Source: Lachnospiraceae bacterium (lineage in GTDB: Bacteria > Bacillota > Clostridia > Lachnospirales > Lachnospiraceae). Taken from it: a stretch of 64,000 bases of DNA. Under the pieces are notes generated by a model. The model saw nothing but the letters and a program-made list of their open reading frames with translations, had not been told where the DNA came from and ran no database searches. Where the stretch lies: contig JAFQCK010000134.1 of assembly GCA_017416465.1 (NCBI GenBank), forward strand, positions 1 to 64,000, written 5' to 3'. Of this stretch, positions 15,595 through 24,771 are shown in pieces. Made by a program: the position numbers and the translations under genes. The number at the start of each line of letters is the position of its first letter. Position 1 is the first letter of the stretch.

Positions 15595-18048
15595 TTACAT
15601 TTCTACTTTAACTTTTTCAAGTTTCCAGATATCCTGTACATATTCCTCAATTGTTCTGTCTGACGAGAACTTACCTACATTACTTACATTAAGGATTGCT
15701 GATTTAGCCCATCCTGCTTCGTTTCTATAAGCTTCTTCTACTCTTTTCTGTGCTTCAGCATAAGAACGGAAGTCTTTAAGAATAAAGTATGTGTCAGCTC
15801 TGTTTGAACCGTTTGAATTTAATAATGCATCATATAATTCTCTGAATAATTCTGTATTTTCAGGACTATAGAATCCATTTATAAGCTGCATTAATACTTT
15901 TCTGATATCCATATCGTTATTAAAGATATCCATTGGATAGTATCCACCATGTTGCTCATAATTAATTACTTCATCTGAAGATAAACCAAAGATAAATGCA
16001 TTCTCTTCTCCAACTTCTTCTACGATTTCTACGTTTGCACCATCCATTGTTCCAAGTGTTAAAGCACCATTTAACATAAATTTCATATTACCTGTTCCTG
16101 ATGCTTCCTTACTTGCTGTTGAAATCTGCTCACTAACATCTGCTGCTGCAAATATCATCTCTGCATTTGAAACTCTGTAGTTTTCAATAAATACAACCTT
16201 AAGCTTTCCATCAATTGATTTATCATTGTTGATTACATTAGCAACGTTGTTGATAAGCTTAATTGTAAGCTTAGCCCTTCTGTAACCTGCTGCTGCCTTA
16301 GCACCAAAGATAAATGTTCTTGGATAGAATTCCATACTTGGATTTTCTTTAATCTGATTATATAAATACATAACATGTAAAATGTTAAGTAACTGACGTT
16401 TATATTCATGAAGTCTCTTAACCTGAACGTCAAAGATTGAACGTGGGTCAACTTCAACTCCGTTATGTTCTTTAATATATTTTGCAAGACGAACCTTGTT
16501 CTGATACTTAATGTTCATAAATTCTTTCTGACACTTCTTATCATCAGCATAGATTTCAAGATTCTTGATATGCGCAAGGTCTGTTGCCCATTCTGAACCA
16601 ATCTTACTTGTAACCCAATCAGCAAGAAGCGGATTACCATGAAGAAGGAATCTTCTCTGAGTAATACCATTTGTTTTATTATTAAACTTATCCGGCATCA
16701 TTTCATAGAAATCTTTTAATTCCTGATTCTTAAGAATCTCTGTATGAAGTCTTGCAACACCATTTACTGAGAATCCGGCACAGATTGCAAGGTTAGCCAT
16801 CTTAACCTGACCATCATAGATAATAGCCATTTTTCTAACCTTATCTTGATTTCCCGGATATTTATTCTGAATTTCAAGAACAAATCTTCTATTGATTTCT
16901 TCAATAATCTGATAACATCTTGGAAGTAATCTTGAGAATAATTCAATTGGCCATTTTTCAAGAGCTTCAGCCATAATTGTATGGTTTGTATATGCACATG
17001 CCTTTGTTGTTACATCCCAAGCTTCATCCCAGTTAAGACCATATTCATCCATAAGAATTCTCATAAGTTCCGCAACTGTTACTGTTGGATGTGTATCATT
17101 AAGCTGGAATATAACTTTCTCATGAAGCTTTTTAACATCATTATGACTATCCATATATTTCTTAACCGCAGTCTGCACACTTGCAGATACGAAGAAATAC
17201 TGCTGTTTTAATCTTAATTCTTTTCCTGCATAATGGTCATCACAAGGATATAATACTTCAACGATAGTTTTTGCAAGGTTTTCCTGCTCTGTTGCCTTTA
17301 AGTAATCACCTTTATTGAATGAATCAAGCATAAAGTGCTGCATTGGTTCAGCATCCCAGATTCTAAGTGTATTAACAACATTATTACCATAACCTACGAT
17401 TGGCATATCATATGGAACAGCTCTTACCGAGCGATAATCTTCCTGAATAAATTGTTCTCTGCCATTTTCATCTCTTGCAATTCTGATATATCCACCAAAT
17501 TTAACTTCACAAGCATATTCTTCACGTCTTACTTCAAATGGATTTCCATTCTTTAACCAGTTATCAGGAACTTCCATCTGATAACCGTCTTCGATTTTCT
17601 GTTTAAACATACCGTATTTATAACGTATACCACATCCATAAGCAGGATAACCTAATGTTGCAAGCGAATCAAGGAAACATGCTGCAAGTCTTCCAAGACC
17701 ACCATTACCAAGCGCTGCATCCGGCTCCATATCCTCAATTGCGTTAAGGTCAAGACCTAATTCTTCTATAGCTTCTTTAATCTCCGTTCTTTCTGAAAGG
17801 TTAATTATAATATTTCCTAAAGCTCTACCCATCAAAAATTCCATTGATAAATAATATACAGTCTTTGCATCCTGCTTCTCATATTCTTTATGAGTTGCAA
17901 TCCACTGGTCAATTATTAAATCTTTTAAAGCATATGCAACAGCCTGATATTTTTCAAGCTGTGATGCCTCCTCAAGAGTTTTTCTTGAAATGACTTTTAC
18001 ATAATCATTAATTTCCTTCTTAAAATCTTTCTTAGAAAATTTTTTCAT
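15595..18048 (-). CDS. glgP: Glycogen/starch/alpha-glucan phosphorylase
   Basis: It releases glucose-1-phosphate from alpha-1,4-glucans using pyridoxal phosphate in the cytoplasm. The 817-residue length and motifs match the GT35 family: EDMEPDAALGNGGLGRLAACFLDS near the start, the FQLNDTHP region, and KEASGTGNMKFMLNGALT containing the PLP lysine. GTMDGANVEI follows. The ATG at 18048 is preferred, preceded by GGAGG at 11 nt. Only 49 nt separate it from the ileS stop, with no terminator between them. Read-through from the T-box-controlled ileS transcript is therefore likely. No other glycogen genes are nearby. Confidence 0.95.
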   Translation of the reverse strand: MKKFSKKDFKKEINDYVKVISRKTLEEASQLEKYQAVAYALKDLIIDQWIATHKEYEKQDAKTVYYLSMEFLMGRALGNIIINLSERTEIKEAIEELGLDLNAIEDMEPDAALGNGGLGRLAACFLDSLATLGYPAYGCGIRYKYGMFKQKIEDGYQMEVPDNWLKNGNPFEVRREEYACEVKFGGYIRIARDENGREQFIQEDYRSVRAVPYDMPIVGYGNNVVNTLRIWDAEPMQHFMLDSFNKGDYLKATEQENLAKTIVEVLYPCDDHYAGKELRLKQQYFFVSASVQTAVKKYMDSHNDVKKLHEKVIFQLNDTHPTVTVAELMRILMDEYGLNWDEAWDVTTKACAYTNHTIMAEALEKWPIELFSRLLPRCYQIIEEINRRFVLEIQNKYPGNQDKVRKMAIIYDGQVKMANLAICAGFSVNGVARLHTEILKNQELKDFYEMMPDKFNNKTNGITQRRFLLHGNPLLADWVTSKIGSEWATDLAHIKNLEIYADDKKCQKEFMNIKYQNKVRLAKYIKEHNGVEVDPRSIFDVQVKRLHEYKRQLLNILHVMYLYNQIKENPSMEFYPRTFIFGAKAAAGYRRAKLTIKLINNVANVINNDKSIDGKLKVVFIENYRVSNAEMIFAAADVSEQISTASKEASGTGNMKFMLNGALTLGTMDGANVEIVEEVGEENAFIFGLSSDEVINYEQHGGYYPMDIFNNDMDIRKVLMQLINGFYSPENTELFRELYDALLNSNGSNRADTYFILKDFRSYAEAQKRVEEAYRNEAGWAKSAILNVSNVGKFSSDRTIEEYVQDIWKLEKVKVEM

Positions 18049-18097
18049 GTTAATATGTTCCTCCGTTTTAGCAATAAAATTTAGCAAATATATTTAG

Positions 18098-21000
18098 TTA
18101 ATTCTTCTTAACTGCCATTACAACATCTTCTCCATTGATGTTCCATTCTTTTTCATAGCCATCAACACTTCCTGTTACAATATCTGTAGCAAGGACATCT
18201 GACATAATTGTTTCTTTATTGTTATTAAGGACGTTTATTACCTTTTCATTATCTTTTGCATAAACAGTAATCTTATCCATAACCTCGAAGCCTGCTTCTT
18301 TTCTCATTGTCTGTACTTTACTGATTATCTCACGTACAAATCCTTCTTCAAGAAGTTCTTCTGTAAGATTTGTATCGAGTACTACTGTAATCTTATTATC
18401 ACATTCTGATACATATCCCTCTTTCTGAGCAATATCTATAAGTAAATCATCTTTTTCAAGAACTACTTCTCCACTTGGAAGTACAAGCTTAAGTGTTCCT
18501 GTTGCGTTCACTTCATCCATAGCATCGTTTCCGTCTACTTCTGATAATGCTGCTCTAATTTCACCAAGCTGCTTACCGAATTTTGGTCCTACAGTCTTAA
18601 GCTGTGGTTTGAAACTGTATGAAGAGAAATCTCTTACATCATCTGTAAATGCTACTTTTTTAACATTTAATTCATCAGCGATGATATCTGTATAGAATTC
18701 TGATAAATTAAATTCTGCTTTGATATACATCTGACCGATTGGTTGTCTGTTCTTGATATTTGAAGCATTTCTACAAGCACGTCCCATAACTACAACTTCA
18801 AGAAGGTCTTCCATATCTTCTTCAAGCTTTTTATCGATGAATTTCTCATCTGCTACAGGGAAGTCACATAAATGTATACTTTCAGGTGCAGTCTTATCAA
18901 CGCTTCTTACAAGGTTCTGATAAATATCTTCTGTCATAAATGGAATCATTGGAGCTGCTGCCTTACTGATTGTTACAAGTGATGTATAAAGTGTCATATA
19001 AGCATTAATCTTATCCTGTTCCATTCCTTTTGCCCAGAAACGTTCTCTTGAACGTCTTACATACCAGTTACTCATTTCATCAACGAAATCCTGTAATGCT
19101 CTTGCAGCTTCAGGTATTCTGTATTTATCAAGGTTCTCATCAACTGTTTTAACAACTGAGTTAAGTTTTGATAATAACCATTTATCCATTACTGATAACT
19201 TGTCATATTCAAGTGAATATTTTGTTGGGTCAAATTCATCAATATTAGCATATAAAACATAGAATGCATATGTGTTCCAAAGTGTACCCATGAATTTACG
19301 CTGACCTTCTGTAACAGCCTTAGCATGGAATCTGTTTGGAAGCCATGGTGCACTGTTTGTATAGAAATACCAACGAATTGCATCTGCGCCATGCTCCTCT
19401 AATGCATCAAATGGGTCTACTGCATTTCCTTTTGACTTAGACATCTTCTGACCATTTTCGTCCTGAACGTGCCCAAGAACGATTACGTTTTCATAAGGTG
19501 CTTTATTAAATAATAATGTTGATTCCGCCATTAATGAATAGAACCAACCTCTTGTCTGGTCAACAGCTTCTGAAATGAACTGTGCCGGGAACTGCTGTTC
19601 AAATAATTCTTTATTTTCAAATGGATAGTGGTGCTGCGCAAATGGCATAGCTCCTGAGTCAAACCAACAGTCGATAACTTCAGGTACTCTGTGCATATCT
19701 TTACCACAGTCAGGACATTTGATTGTAATTTCATCAATGTATGGACGGTGAAGCTCAACTGTCTTAGCAGCCTCATTTCCACTCATCTTCTCTAACTCTT
19801 CACGACTTCCGATTGCATGCTGGCATCCACATTCACATTCCCAGATGTTAAGTGGTGTTCCCCAATATCTGTTACGAGAAACGCCCCAATCCTGAATATT
19901 CTCAAGCCAATCACCGAAACGGCCTTTACCAATTGATTCAGGAATCCAGTTTACTGTATTATTATTTCTTACCAAATCATCTTTAACTGCTGTCATCTTG
20001 ATAAACCAAGATTCTCTTGCATAGTAAATAAGTGGTGTATCACATCTCCAGCAGTGTGGATAGCTATGCTCGAATTTTGGTGCATCATATAATAAACCTT
20101 TTGCATCAAGGTCTTTTAAAATCATAGGGTCAGCATTTTTACAGAAAGTTCCTGCATAAGATGTCTCACTAGTCATCTCACCCTTACTGTCTACAAGCTG
20201 AACAAATGGAAGGTCATAGTTACGTCCAACCTTTGCATCATCTTCACCGAATGCTGGAGCAATATGAACAACACCGGTACCATCTGTAAGTGTTACATAA
20301 GTATCACATACAACGTAGTAACCTTTCTTATGCTGTTTCTCAACTATATCCAATGCAAAATCAAATAATGGCTCGTACTCTTTTCCTTCAAGATCTTTAC
20401 CAACATATTTTTCTACAACTTCATAAGGTGCAGTTGGTCTTTCTCCACCTAAAACATTTTCACAAAGTGCTTCTGCAAGGTAGTAAGTAAATCCATCTGC
20501 TGTCTTAACCTTTACATATGCCTCGTCAGGATTTACACAAAGTGCAACGTTTGATGGAAGTGTCCAAGGTGTTGTTGTCCATGCTAAGATATATGCATCT
20601 TCTTCTTTAACCTTGAATTTAGCTATTGCTGAACGTTCCTTAACATCTTTATATCCTTGTGCTACCTCGTGACTTGATAAAGGTGTTCCACATCTTGGAC
20701 AATAAGGAACAATCTTAAATCCTTTATATAAAAGCTTTTTATCCCAAATCTGTTTAAGAGCCCACCATTCTGACTCAATAAAGTTATCATCATAAGTTAC
20801 ATATGGGTCATCCATATCTGCCCAGAAACCAACTGTTCCTGAGAAATCTTCCCACATTCCTTTGTATTTCCAAACACTTTCCTTACATTTACAGATAAAT
20901 GGGTCAAGTCCATATTCTTCAATCTGCTCTTTTCCATCAAGACCTAATAATTTCTCAACTTCAAGCTCAACCGGAAGACCATGTGTATCCCAACCTGCTT

Positions 21001-21244
21001 TTCTAGGAACCATGTAACCTTTCATTGTTCTGTATCTTGGAATCATATCTTTGATTACACGAGTAAGTACGTGACCGATATGTGGCTTTCCATTAGCTGT
21101 TGGAGGTCCATCATAGAATGTATATGTCTCTCCTTCTTTACGATTTTCCATACTCTTTCTGAAAATATCATTATCTTTCCAGAACTGCTCTGTTTTCTTT
21201 TCTCTTTCGACAAAATTCAGATTAGTCGATACTTTTTCATACAT
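18098..21244 (-). CDS. ileS: Isoleucyl-tRNA synthetase, long IleS2-like type
   Basis: It charges tRNA-Ile with isoleucine. The HIGH motif (GKPHIGHVLTR), the GWDTHGLPVE region, the editing domain and KMSKSKGN are all present. The length of 1048 residues and the variants THGLPVE and KMSKSKGN match the eukaryote-like IleS2 type rather than the ~920-residue IleS1. IleS2 forms are known for lower sensitivity to mupirocin (family knowledge; not tested here). The ATG at 21244 follows GAAAGGAA by ~10 nt. A T-box leader lies upstream, and glgP follows. Confidence 0.96.
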   Translation of the reverse strand: MYEKVSTNLNFVEREKKTEQFWKDNDIFRKSMENRKEGETYTFYDGPPTANGKPHIGHVLTRVIKDMIPRYRTMKGYMVPRKAGWDTHGLPVELEVEKLLGLDGKEQIEEYGLDPFICKCKESVWKYKGMWEDFSGTVGFWADMDDPYVTYDDNFIESEWWALKQIWDKKLLYKGFKIVPYCPRCGTPLSSHEVAQGYKDVKERSAIAKFKVKEEDAYILAWTTTPWTLPSNVALCVNPDEAYVKVKTADGFTYYLAEALCENVLGGERPTAPYEVVEKYVGKDLEGKEYEPLFDFALDIVEKQHKKGYYVVCDTYVTLTDGTGVVHIAPAFGEDDAKVGRNYDLPFVQLVDSKGEMTSETSYAGTFCKNADPMILKDLDAKGLLYDAPKFEHSYPHCWRCDTPLIYYARESWFIKMTAVKDDLVRNNNTVNWIPESIGKGRFGDWLENIQDWGVSRNRYWGTPLNIWECECGCQHAIGSREELEKMSGNEAAKTVELHRPYIDEITIKCPDCGKDMHRVPEVIDCWFDSGAMPFAQHHYPFENKELFEQQFPAQFISEAVDQTRGWFYSLMAESTLLFNKAPYENVIVLGHVQDENGQKMSKSKGNAVDPFDALEEHGADAIRWYFYTNSAPWLPNRFHAKAVTEGQRKFMGTLWNTYAFYVLYANIDEFDPTKYSLEYDKLSVMDKWLLSKLNSVVKTVDENLDKYRIPEAARALQDFVDEMSNWYVRRSRERFWAKGMEQDKINAYMTLYTSLVTISKAAAPMIPFMTEDIYQNLVRSVDKTAPESIHLCDFPVADEKFIDKKLEEDMEDLLEVVVMGRACRNASNIKNRQPIGQMYIKAEFNLSEFYTDIIADELNVKKVAFTDDVRDFSSYSFKPQLKTVGPKFGKQLGEIRAALSEVDGNDAMDEVNATGTLKLVLPSGEVVLEKDDLLIDIAQKEGYVSECDNKITVVLDTNLTEELLEEGFVREIISKVQTMRKEAGFEVMDKITVYAKDNEKVINVLNNNKETIMSDVLATDIVTGSVDGYEKEWNINGEDVVMAVKKN

Positions 21245-21641
21245 AAGTAATTCATTCCTTTCAATAAAACATAAGAGAGAGCTTTTCCTGTAATAGGACG
21301 AGCTCTCTCTTATCGTTATACCACCTGTTACAGCCATACATATAATATCTTTCTGTAACATTAATAATTCTTACAAATCTTTCACACCACATAAAATATA
21401 TTATAGATATGCGTTCCCTTTAACGTTGGAAATACGTCAGAACTTACTAGTTTATCAATATTCTATAGTTGATTATTCTGCAATTAATTATCACCACTAA
21501 AACTCTATAATAAACGTTCAATCTGCAGCTCCAAAGTGATATAACATTATCCCTACTCATATCCGTTTTCACCTGACCGGACTCTCTGTGATTTTCCTGA
21601 TAATGACAGTCTTTTTCATAGCCTTTATTTTTATTCAATTA
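21245..21641 (-). ncRNA. T-box leader of ileS
   Basis: The ~400-nt leader has the T-box hallmarks on the minus strand: AGAGAG and GGTCAGGTGAAAACG-type stem I text around 21540-21590, and an AGGTGGTATAACG T-box sequence (21314-21326). A terminator hairpin (21273-21311) sits just before the gene. Uncharged tRNA-Ile should favour the antiterminator and allow ileS transcription. I could not assign the specifier codon by eye. Confidence 0.85.
21273..21311 (-). terminator. T-box attenuator terminator
   Basis: AAGAGAGAGCT (21273-21283) pairs with AGCTCTCTCTT (21301-21311), followed on the minus strand by a T-rich stretch. It directly follows the T-box core, as expected for transcription attenuation of ileS. 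Confidence 0.85.
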
Positions 21642-21647
21642 GGAAAT

Positions 21648-21676
21648 ATTATACTAATAAATAACAGGGTTGTCAA
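21648..21676 (-). promoter_or_regulatory. Consensus promoter for ileS T-box transcript
   Basis: TTGACA (21676-21671) and TATAAT (21653-21648) on the minus strand with a 17-nt spacer. It lies just upstream of the T-box leader. Confidence 0.85.
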
Positions 21677-21682
21677 TAATTC

Positions 21683-22645
21683 TTATTCTGCCGGTTCAGT
21701 ACTTACCCAATAATATTCTCCATTATCATTTTTCTTAAATGTATGTTTATACTCTGCCATTTTTTCCTTATAGTTTCCCATGACATAATCTTCAATATCT
21801 GATATACTTTCCATATTAATTTCAACTTTTTCCATAACATCAGATACTGAGCTTGAATATATATCATATTTATTTGGTGCATCATTCGATTCACTTATCA
21901 ATAAATATTTATCAAATATATATAACATATCTTCTTCAATATATGCTTTTGTAATATTTGAAACAGGAGTAAGAAGTGAACCTGCACCTCCATCAGAATA
22001 CCTGTACGTTCCGGTTTCGTCATTATATGTGCAACTCTCTGCCCAGCTTATTTTAATTGTTTCATCTGTTAACATTATGTCATCGCCATAAAATTCTTTT
22101 GAATATTTATGCATAACCTCTTTATCAAAAGAATACCATCCTGTTACACACTCATTTCCTTCCTCATCTTTTACCCAAAATGTCATGGATTCATTTAATC
22201 CCGGGTCAATAACATCCGTAATTTCATCTCGTTTGAATTTAATATTTTTAAATACATTTATTAACTTTACCTGATTTGATAAATCATTTATCTCTACTTT
22301 TTTATCCTGATATGCTGTTGGCATTATTTCATTGTAATAAACTGTCGGAATATATTTATATGCCTTTACAACCATTTCATCATCTGTAGCCAGTATTTCC
22401 TGTTCCTTTGCTTCCTCTTTGTCTGCATTTTCAACACTATTTTCTGTATTATCACTATTTTCATTATCCATATTATTTTTTGTATCAGCATTGTCTTCTA
22501 TGCCATTTACATTTGTCTGTTGCTCGTTATTTACTGAAGTCCTTTCTGATATTTTATCTCCGCAGCCTACACAACTTATTAATACTCCTGTTAACATTAC
22601 TGATAATACAACTTTCTTAACTAATTTAATATTATTCTTTCTCAT
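21683..22645 (-). CDS. Lipoprotein copy of the sigma-1 ectodomain
   Basis: A 320-residue secreted lipoprotein: signal peptide with lipobox-like LISCVGCG, an Asn/Glu/Asp-rich linker, and a ~230-residue globular domain. That domain is clearly homologous to the C-terminal domain of the fused sigma factor just upstream: both share PTAYQDKK, VKLINVF, TKAYIEED and end in KKNDNGEYYWVSTEP. The sigma stop is only 34 nt before this ATG, so they form one operon. The ATG at 22645 follows GGAAG. No known domain name could be given. As an outer-face copy of the sensor it might compete for the same ligand, dimerise with the sigma ectodomain, or titrate a protease (inference). Confidence 0.8.
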   Translation of the reverse strand: MRKNNIKLVKKVVLSVMLTGVLISCVGCGDKISERTSVNNEQQTNVNGIEDNADTKNNMDNENSDNTENSVENADKEEAKEQEILATDDEMVVKAYKYIPTVYYNEIMPTAYQDKKVEINDLSNQVKLINVFKNIKFKRDEITDVIDPGLNESMTFWVKDEEGNECVTGWYSFDKEVMHKYSKEFYGDDIMLTDETIKISWAESCTYNDETGTYRYSDGGAGSLLTPVSNITKAYIEEDMLYIFDKYLLISESNDAPNKYDIYSSSVSDVMEKVEINMESISDIEDYVMGNYKEKMAEYKHTFKKNDNGEYYWVSTEPAE

Positions 22646-22679
22646 TTCAATCTTCCTTTCAATTTTAAAAATTATTTTT

Positions 22680-24521
22680 TTATCTTTCATTCACCGGTTC
22701 AGTACTTACCCAATAATATTCTCCATTATCATTTTTCTTAAATATATGTTTATACTCCGACATTTTATCAGCATATCTCTCTTTTACATACTCATAAATA
22801 TTTTCATCAAATAAATCTATATTTCCATCTTTTACAATCTCTACCGGTTCTCCTACTGTACTTTTATAAATTTTATATTCAGTTCCACGCAATTCCCCTT
22901 GATTTGGTATTTCTTCAAACTGCAAAAACTTATCAAATAAATACAATGCATCTTCTTCTATGTAAGCCTTTGTAATAAAACTAACCGGTGCAAATGCATA
23001 TCCGCTTCCTCCTTCACCATGAGAATATCTTCCACTTTCACTTCCTTCTTCAGCCTCATGATACTGACAACTTTCTACGCAACTTATTTTAAAATTGTCA
23101 TTCATTATAGTAGCTTTCTCCCCATAGATTTCTTTTAATGTTTTATGCATCAAACTTTCATCAAATGAATAAAATCCTGAAGGATATTCACTACCATCAT
23201 CACTCTTTATCCATCCCCCCTGTTCTCTTCCGTCTATTTCACTAAAAACAATATCATCCTTACTAAATTTTATATTTCTGAATACATTGATTAATTTAAC
23301 TTCATTAGGTAAATCATTAAATTCAATCTTTTTATCCTGATACGCTGTAGGTAGAATTTCCCGATTAAATACTGATGGTACGTAACTATAAGCTTTTACT
23401 ACAATCTCATTATCAACTTTAAGTTCCTCATAATATTCATCCTCCACTTCAACAACCATATCACTTGTACTATTTTCTAACGTCTCATCATAATCCGGTT
23501 GTACGGATTCATTGCTAATCACAGGCTTATTTTCATTTGCATTATAATGAGTTACAACTGCTGCAGTTCCACCACCTGCGATTGTTACCGCCAATGTTGC
23601 TGCTGCAATCTTTCCTCCCACCGTTGCTAAAACTCCGCCTTTAACTGCTGTGCCTGCCACAACTGCACTTGTAGTAGCCATACCTCCGGCTACTGCTCCA
23701 CTTGTTGCTGCTACACCTCCTGTTACCACTCCACTTGTAGTAGCTGCACTTCCGGCCAGTGTAGCACTTGTAGCCACTGCACCTTTAGTTACTGCCATAC
23801 TTGTAACTGCTGATGTACTTGCACCAACTATAGTTCCTCCTGTAATTACACCTGATAAAACACTTGCATATGCAGGTACTTCAACACTTGCAGAAGCGAT
23901 TGCAAGACCTGATGAAATAATTGCAAGTGGTGCATTCGAATACAATTTTGTTCCTTTTTTTTCCAAACGTTCTATATCTTTTTTCATATCCTGTCTTGCT
24001 GATAATAACTTATACTTTACAGTTGTTACAGGCAAATCAAGTGTACTTGCTATTTCTTTAACCAACATTTCCTGATAATAATACATTATCACTATCAACC
24101 TTTTATCTTCTGACAGACCATCTATTATATCCATGATAATTTTGCTTGTTTCCTTATTATCAACTATTTCATCCGGGGTGTTTGAATTATCAACTAATAC
24201 TTCTTCTCCTATACCTCCATCAATATCTTCTGTAATATTTCCAAATAACATAGGTTTCTTTTTAGCGATATAATTTTTACTGTTATTTGACACTATGCTA
24301 TTCAACCAACTGTCAAATACTTCAGGTTGCCTTAAAGAATCAATATTATTAAATGCTTTAATATAACTATCCTGCATAATATCCATAGCATCCTGTTCAT
24401 TTTTTGTTATACTGTATGCTATAAAATATGCTGATTTTTTAGTCATATTATATAAATCTTCAAATGCACTATTATCTCCTGCTTTGGCTCCATCAATTAT
24501 TTTTATAAAATCTCTATTCAT
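22680..24521 (-). CDS. Membrane-tethered ECF-type sigma factor with C-terminal sensor domain (sigma-1)
   Basis: A 613-residue fusion. Residues ~10-75 are sigma region 2 (FEDLYNMTKKSAYF, DAMDIMQDSYIKAFNN) and ~125-175 region 4 (VIMYYYQEMLVKEIASTLDL, VTTVKYKLLSARQDMKK). Then ~197-325 is an Ala/Gly/Val/Thr-rich stretch ending in a probable membrane helix (~299-324, with KIAAATLAVTIAGGGTAAVV). Residues ~330-613 form an extracytoplasmic domain shared with the lipoprotein encoded next. It probably directs RNA polymerase to envelope-related promoters while tied to the membrane, with release or signalling through the ectodomain (inference). Its promoter carries the motif shared by four genes here. 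No separate anti-sigma gene is seen. Confidence 0.85.
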   Translation of the reverse strand: MNRDFIKIIDGAKAGDNSAFEDLYNMTKKSAYFIAYSITKNEQDAMDIMQDSYIKAFNNIDSLRQPEVFDSWLNSIVSNNSKNYIAKKKPMLFGNITEDIDGGIGEEVLVDNSNTPDEIVDNKETSKIIMDIIDGLSEDKRLIVIMYYYQEMLVKEIASTLDLPVTTVKYKLLSARQDMKKDIERLEKKGTKLYSNAPLAIISSGLAIASASVEVPAYASVLSGVITGGTIVGASTSAVTSMAVTKGAVATSATLAGSAATTSGVVTGGVAATSGAVAGGMATTSAVVAGTAVKGGVLATVGGKIAAATLAVTIAGGGTAAVVTHYNANENKPVISNESVQPDYDETLENSTSDMVVEVEDEYYEELKVDNEIVVKAYSYVPSVFNREILPTAYQDKKIEFNDLPNEVKLINVFRNIKFSKDDIVFSEIDGREQGGWIKSDDGSEYPSGFYSFDESLMHKTLKEIYGEKATIMNDNFKISCVESCQYHEAEEGSESGRYSHGEGGSGYAFAPVSFITKAYIEEDALYLFDKFLQFEEIPNQGELRGTEYKIYKSTVGEPVEIVKDGNIDLFDENIYEYVKERYADKMSEYKHIFKKNDNGEYYWVSTEPVNER

Positions 24522-24599
24522 ACAATCTGCCTTTCATTATGTATTTATATTAAATATATCTTTTACTCCACTTTCATAAAAAACAACCCTCTATAAAGG

Positions 24600-24628
24600 T
24601 AGACAAGTCAAAATCTCAGTCGGATAGT
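24600..24628 (-). promoter_or_regulatory. Putative ECF promoter, sigma-1 operon
   Basis: On the minus strand: ACTATCC, 18 nt, TCTA, preceded by TTTT. It has the same 29-nt width as three other sites in this cluster and lies 79 nt upstream of the sigma-1 ATG. A self-activated promoter is inferred. Confidence 0.65.
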
Positions 24629-24717
24629 AAAATTTTAAATTTCTTAAAAATAAATTTTGTTGAAAATCTTAAAAGTTTTTTCAACTGAAATAATTATACT
24701 AAATTTTTACCACAAAA

Positions 24718-24755
24718 AATGCTATCACACTTTTTTACTTAAGTATGATAGCATT
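24718..24755 (-). terminator. Rho-independent terminator after the repeat-protein gene
   Basis: AATGCTATCA (24718-24727) pairs with TGATAGCATT (24746-24755); on the minus strand TTTTTT follows the stem. Confidence 0.8.
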
Positions 24756-24771
24756 ATATCAAATTTTTCTG

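Noticed and set aside
16233..16487. Small minus-strand open frames inside glgP and ileS
   Set aside because: They are shadow frames of well-supported enzymes with no own ribosome sites.
23650..24075. Plus-strand open frames opposite the sigma factor linkers (also 28391-29029)
   Set aside because: Their Ala/Thr/Pro-rich translations simply mirror the Ala/Gly/Val/Thr-rich linkers on the minus strand.
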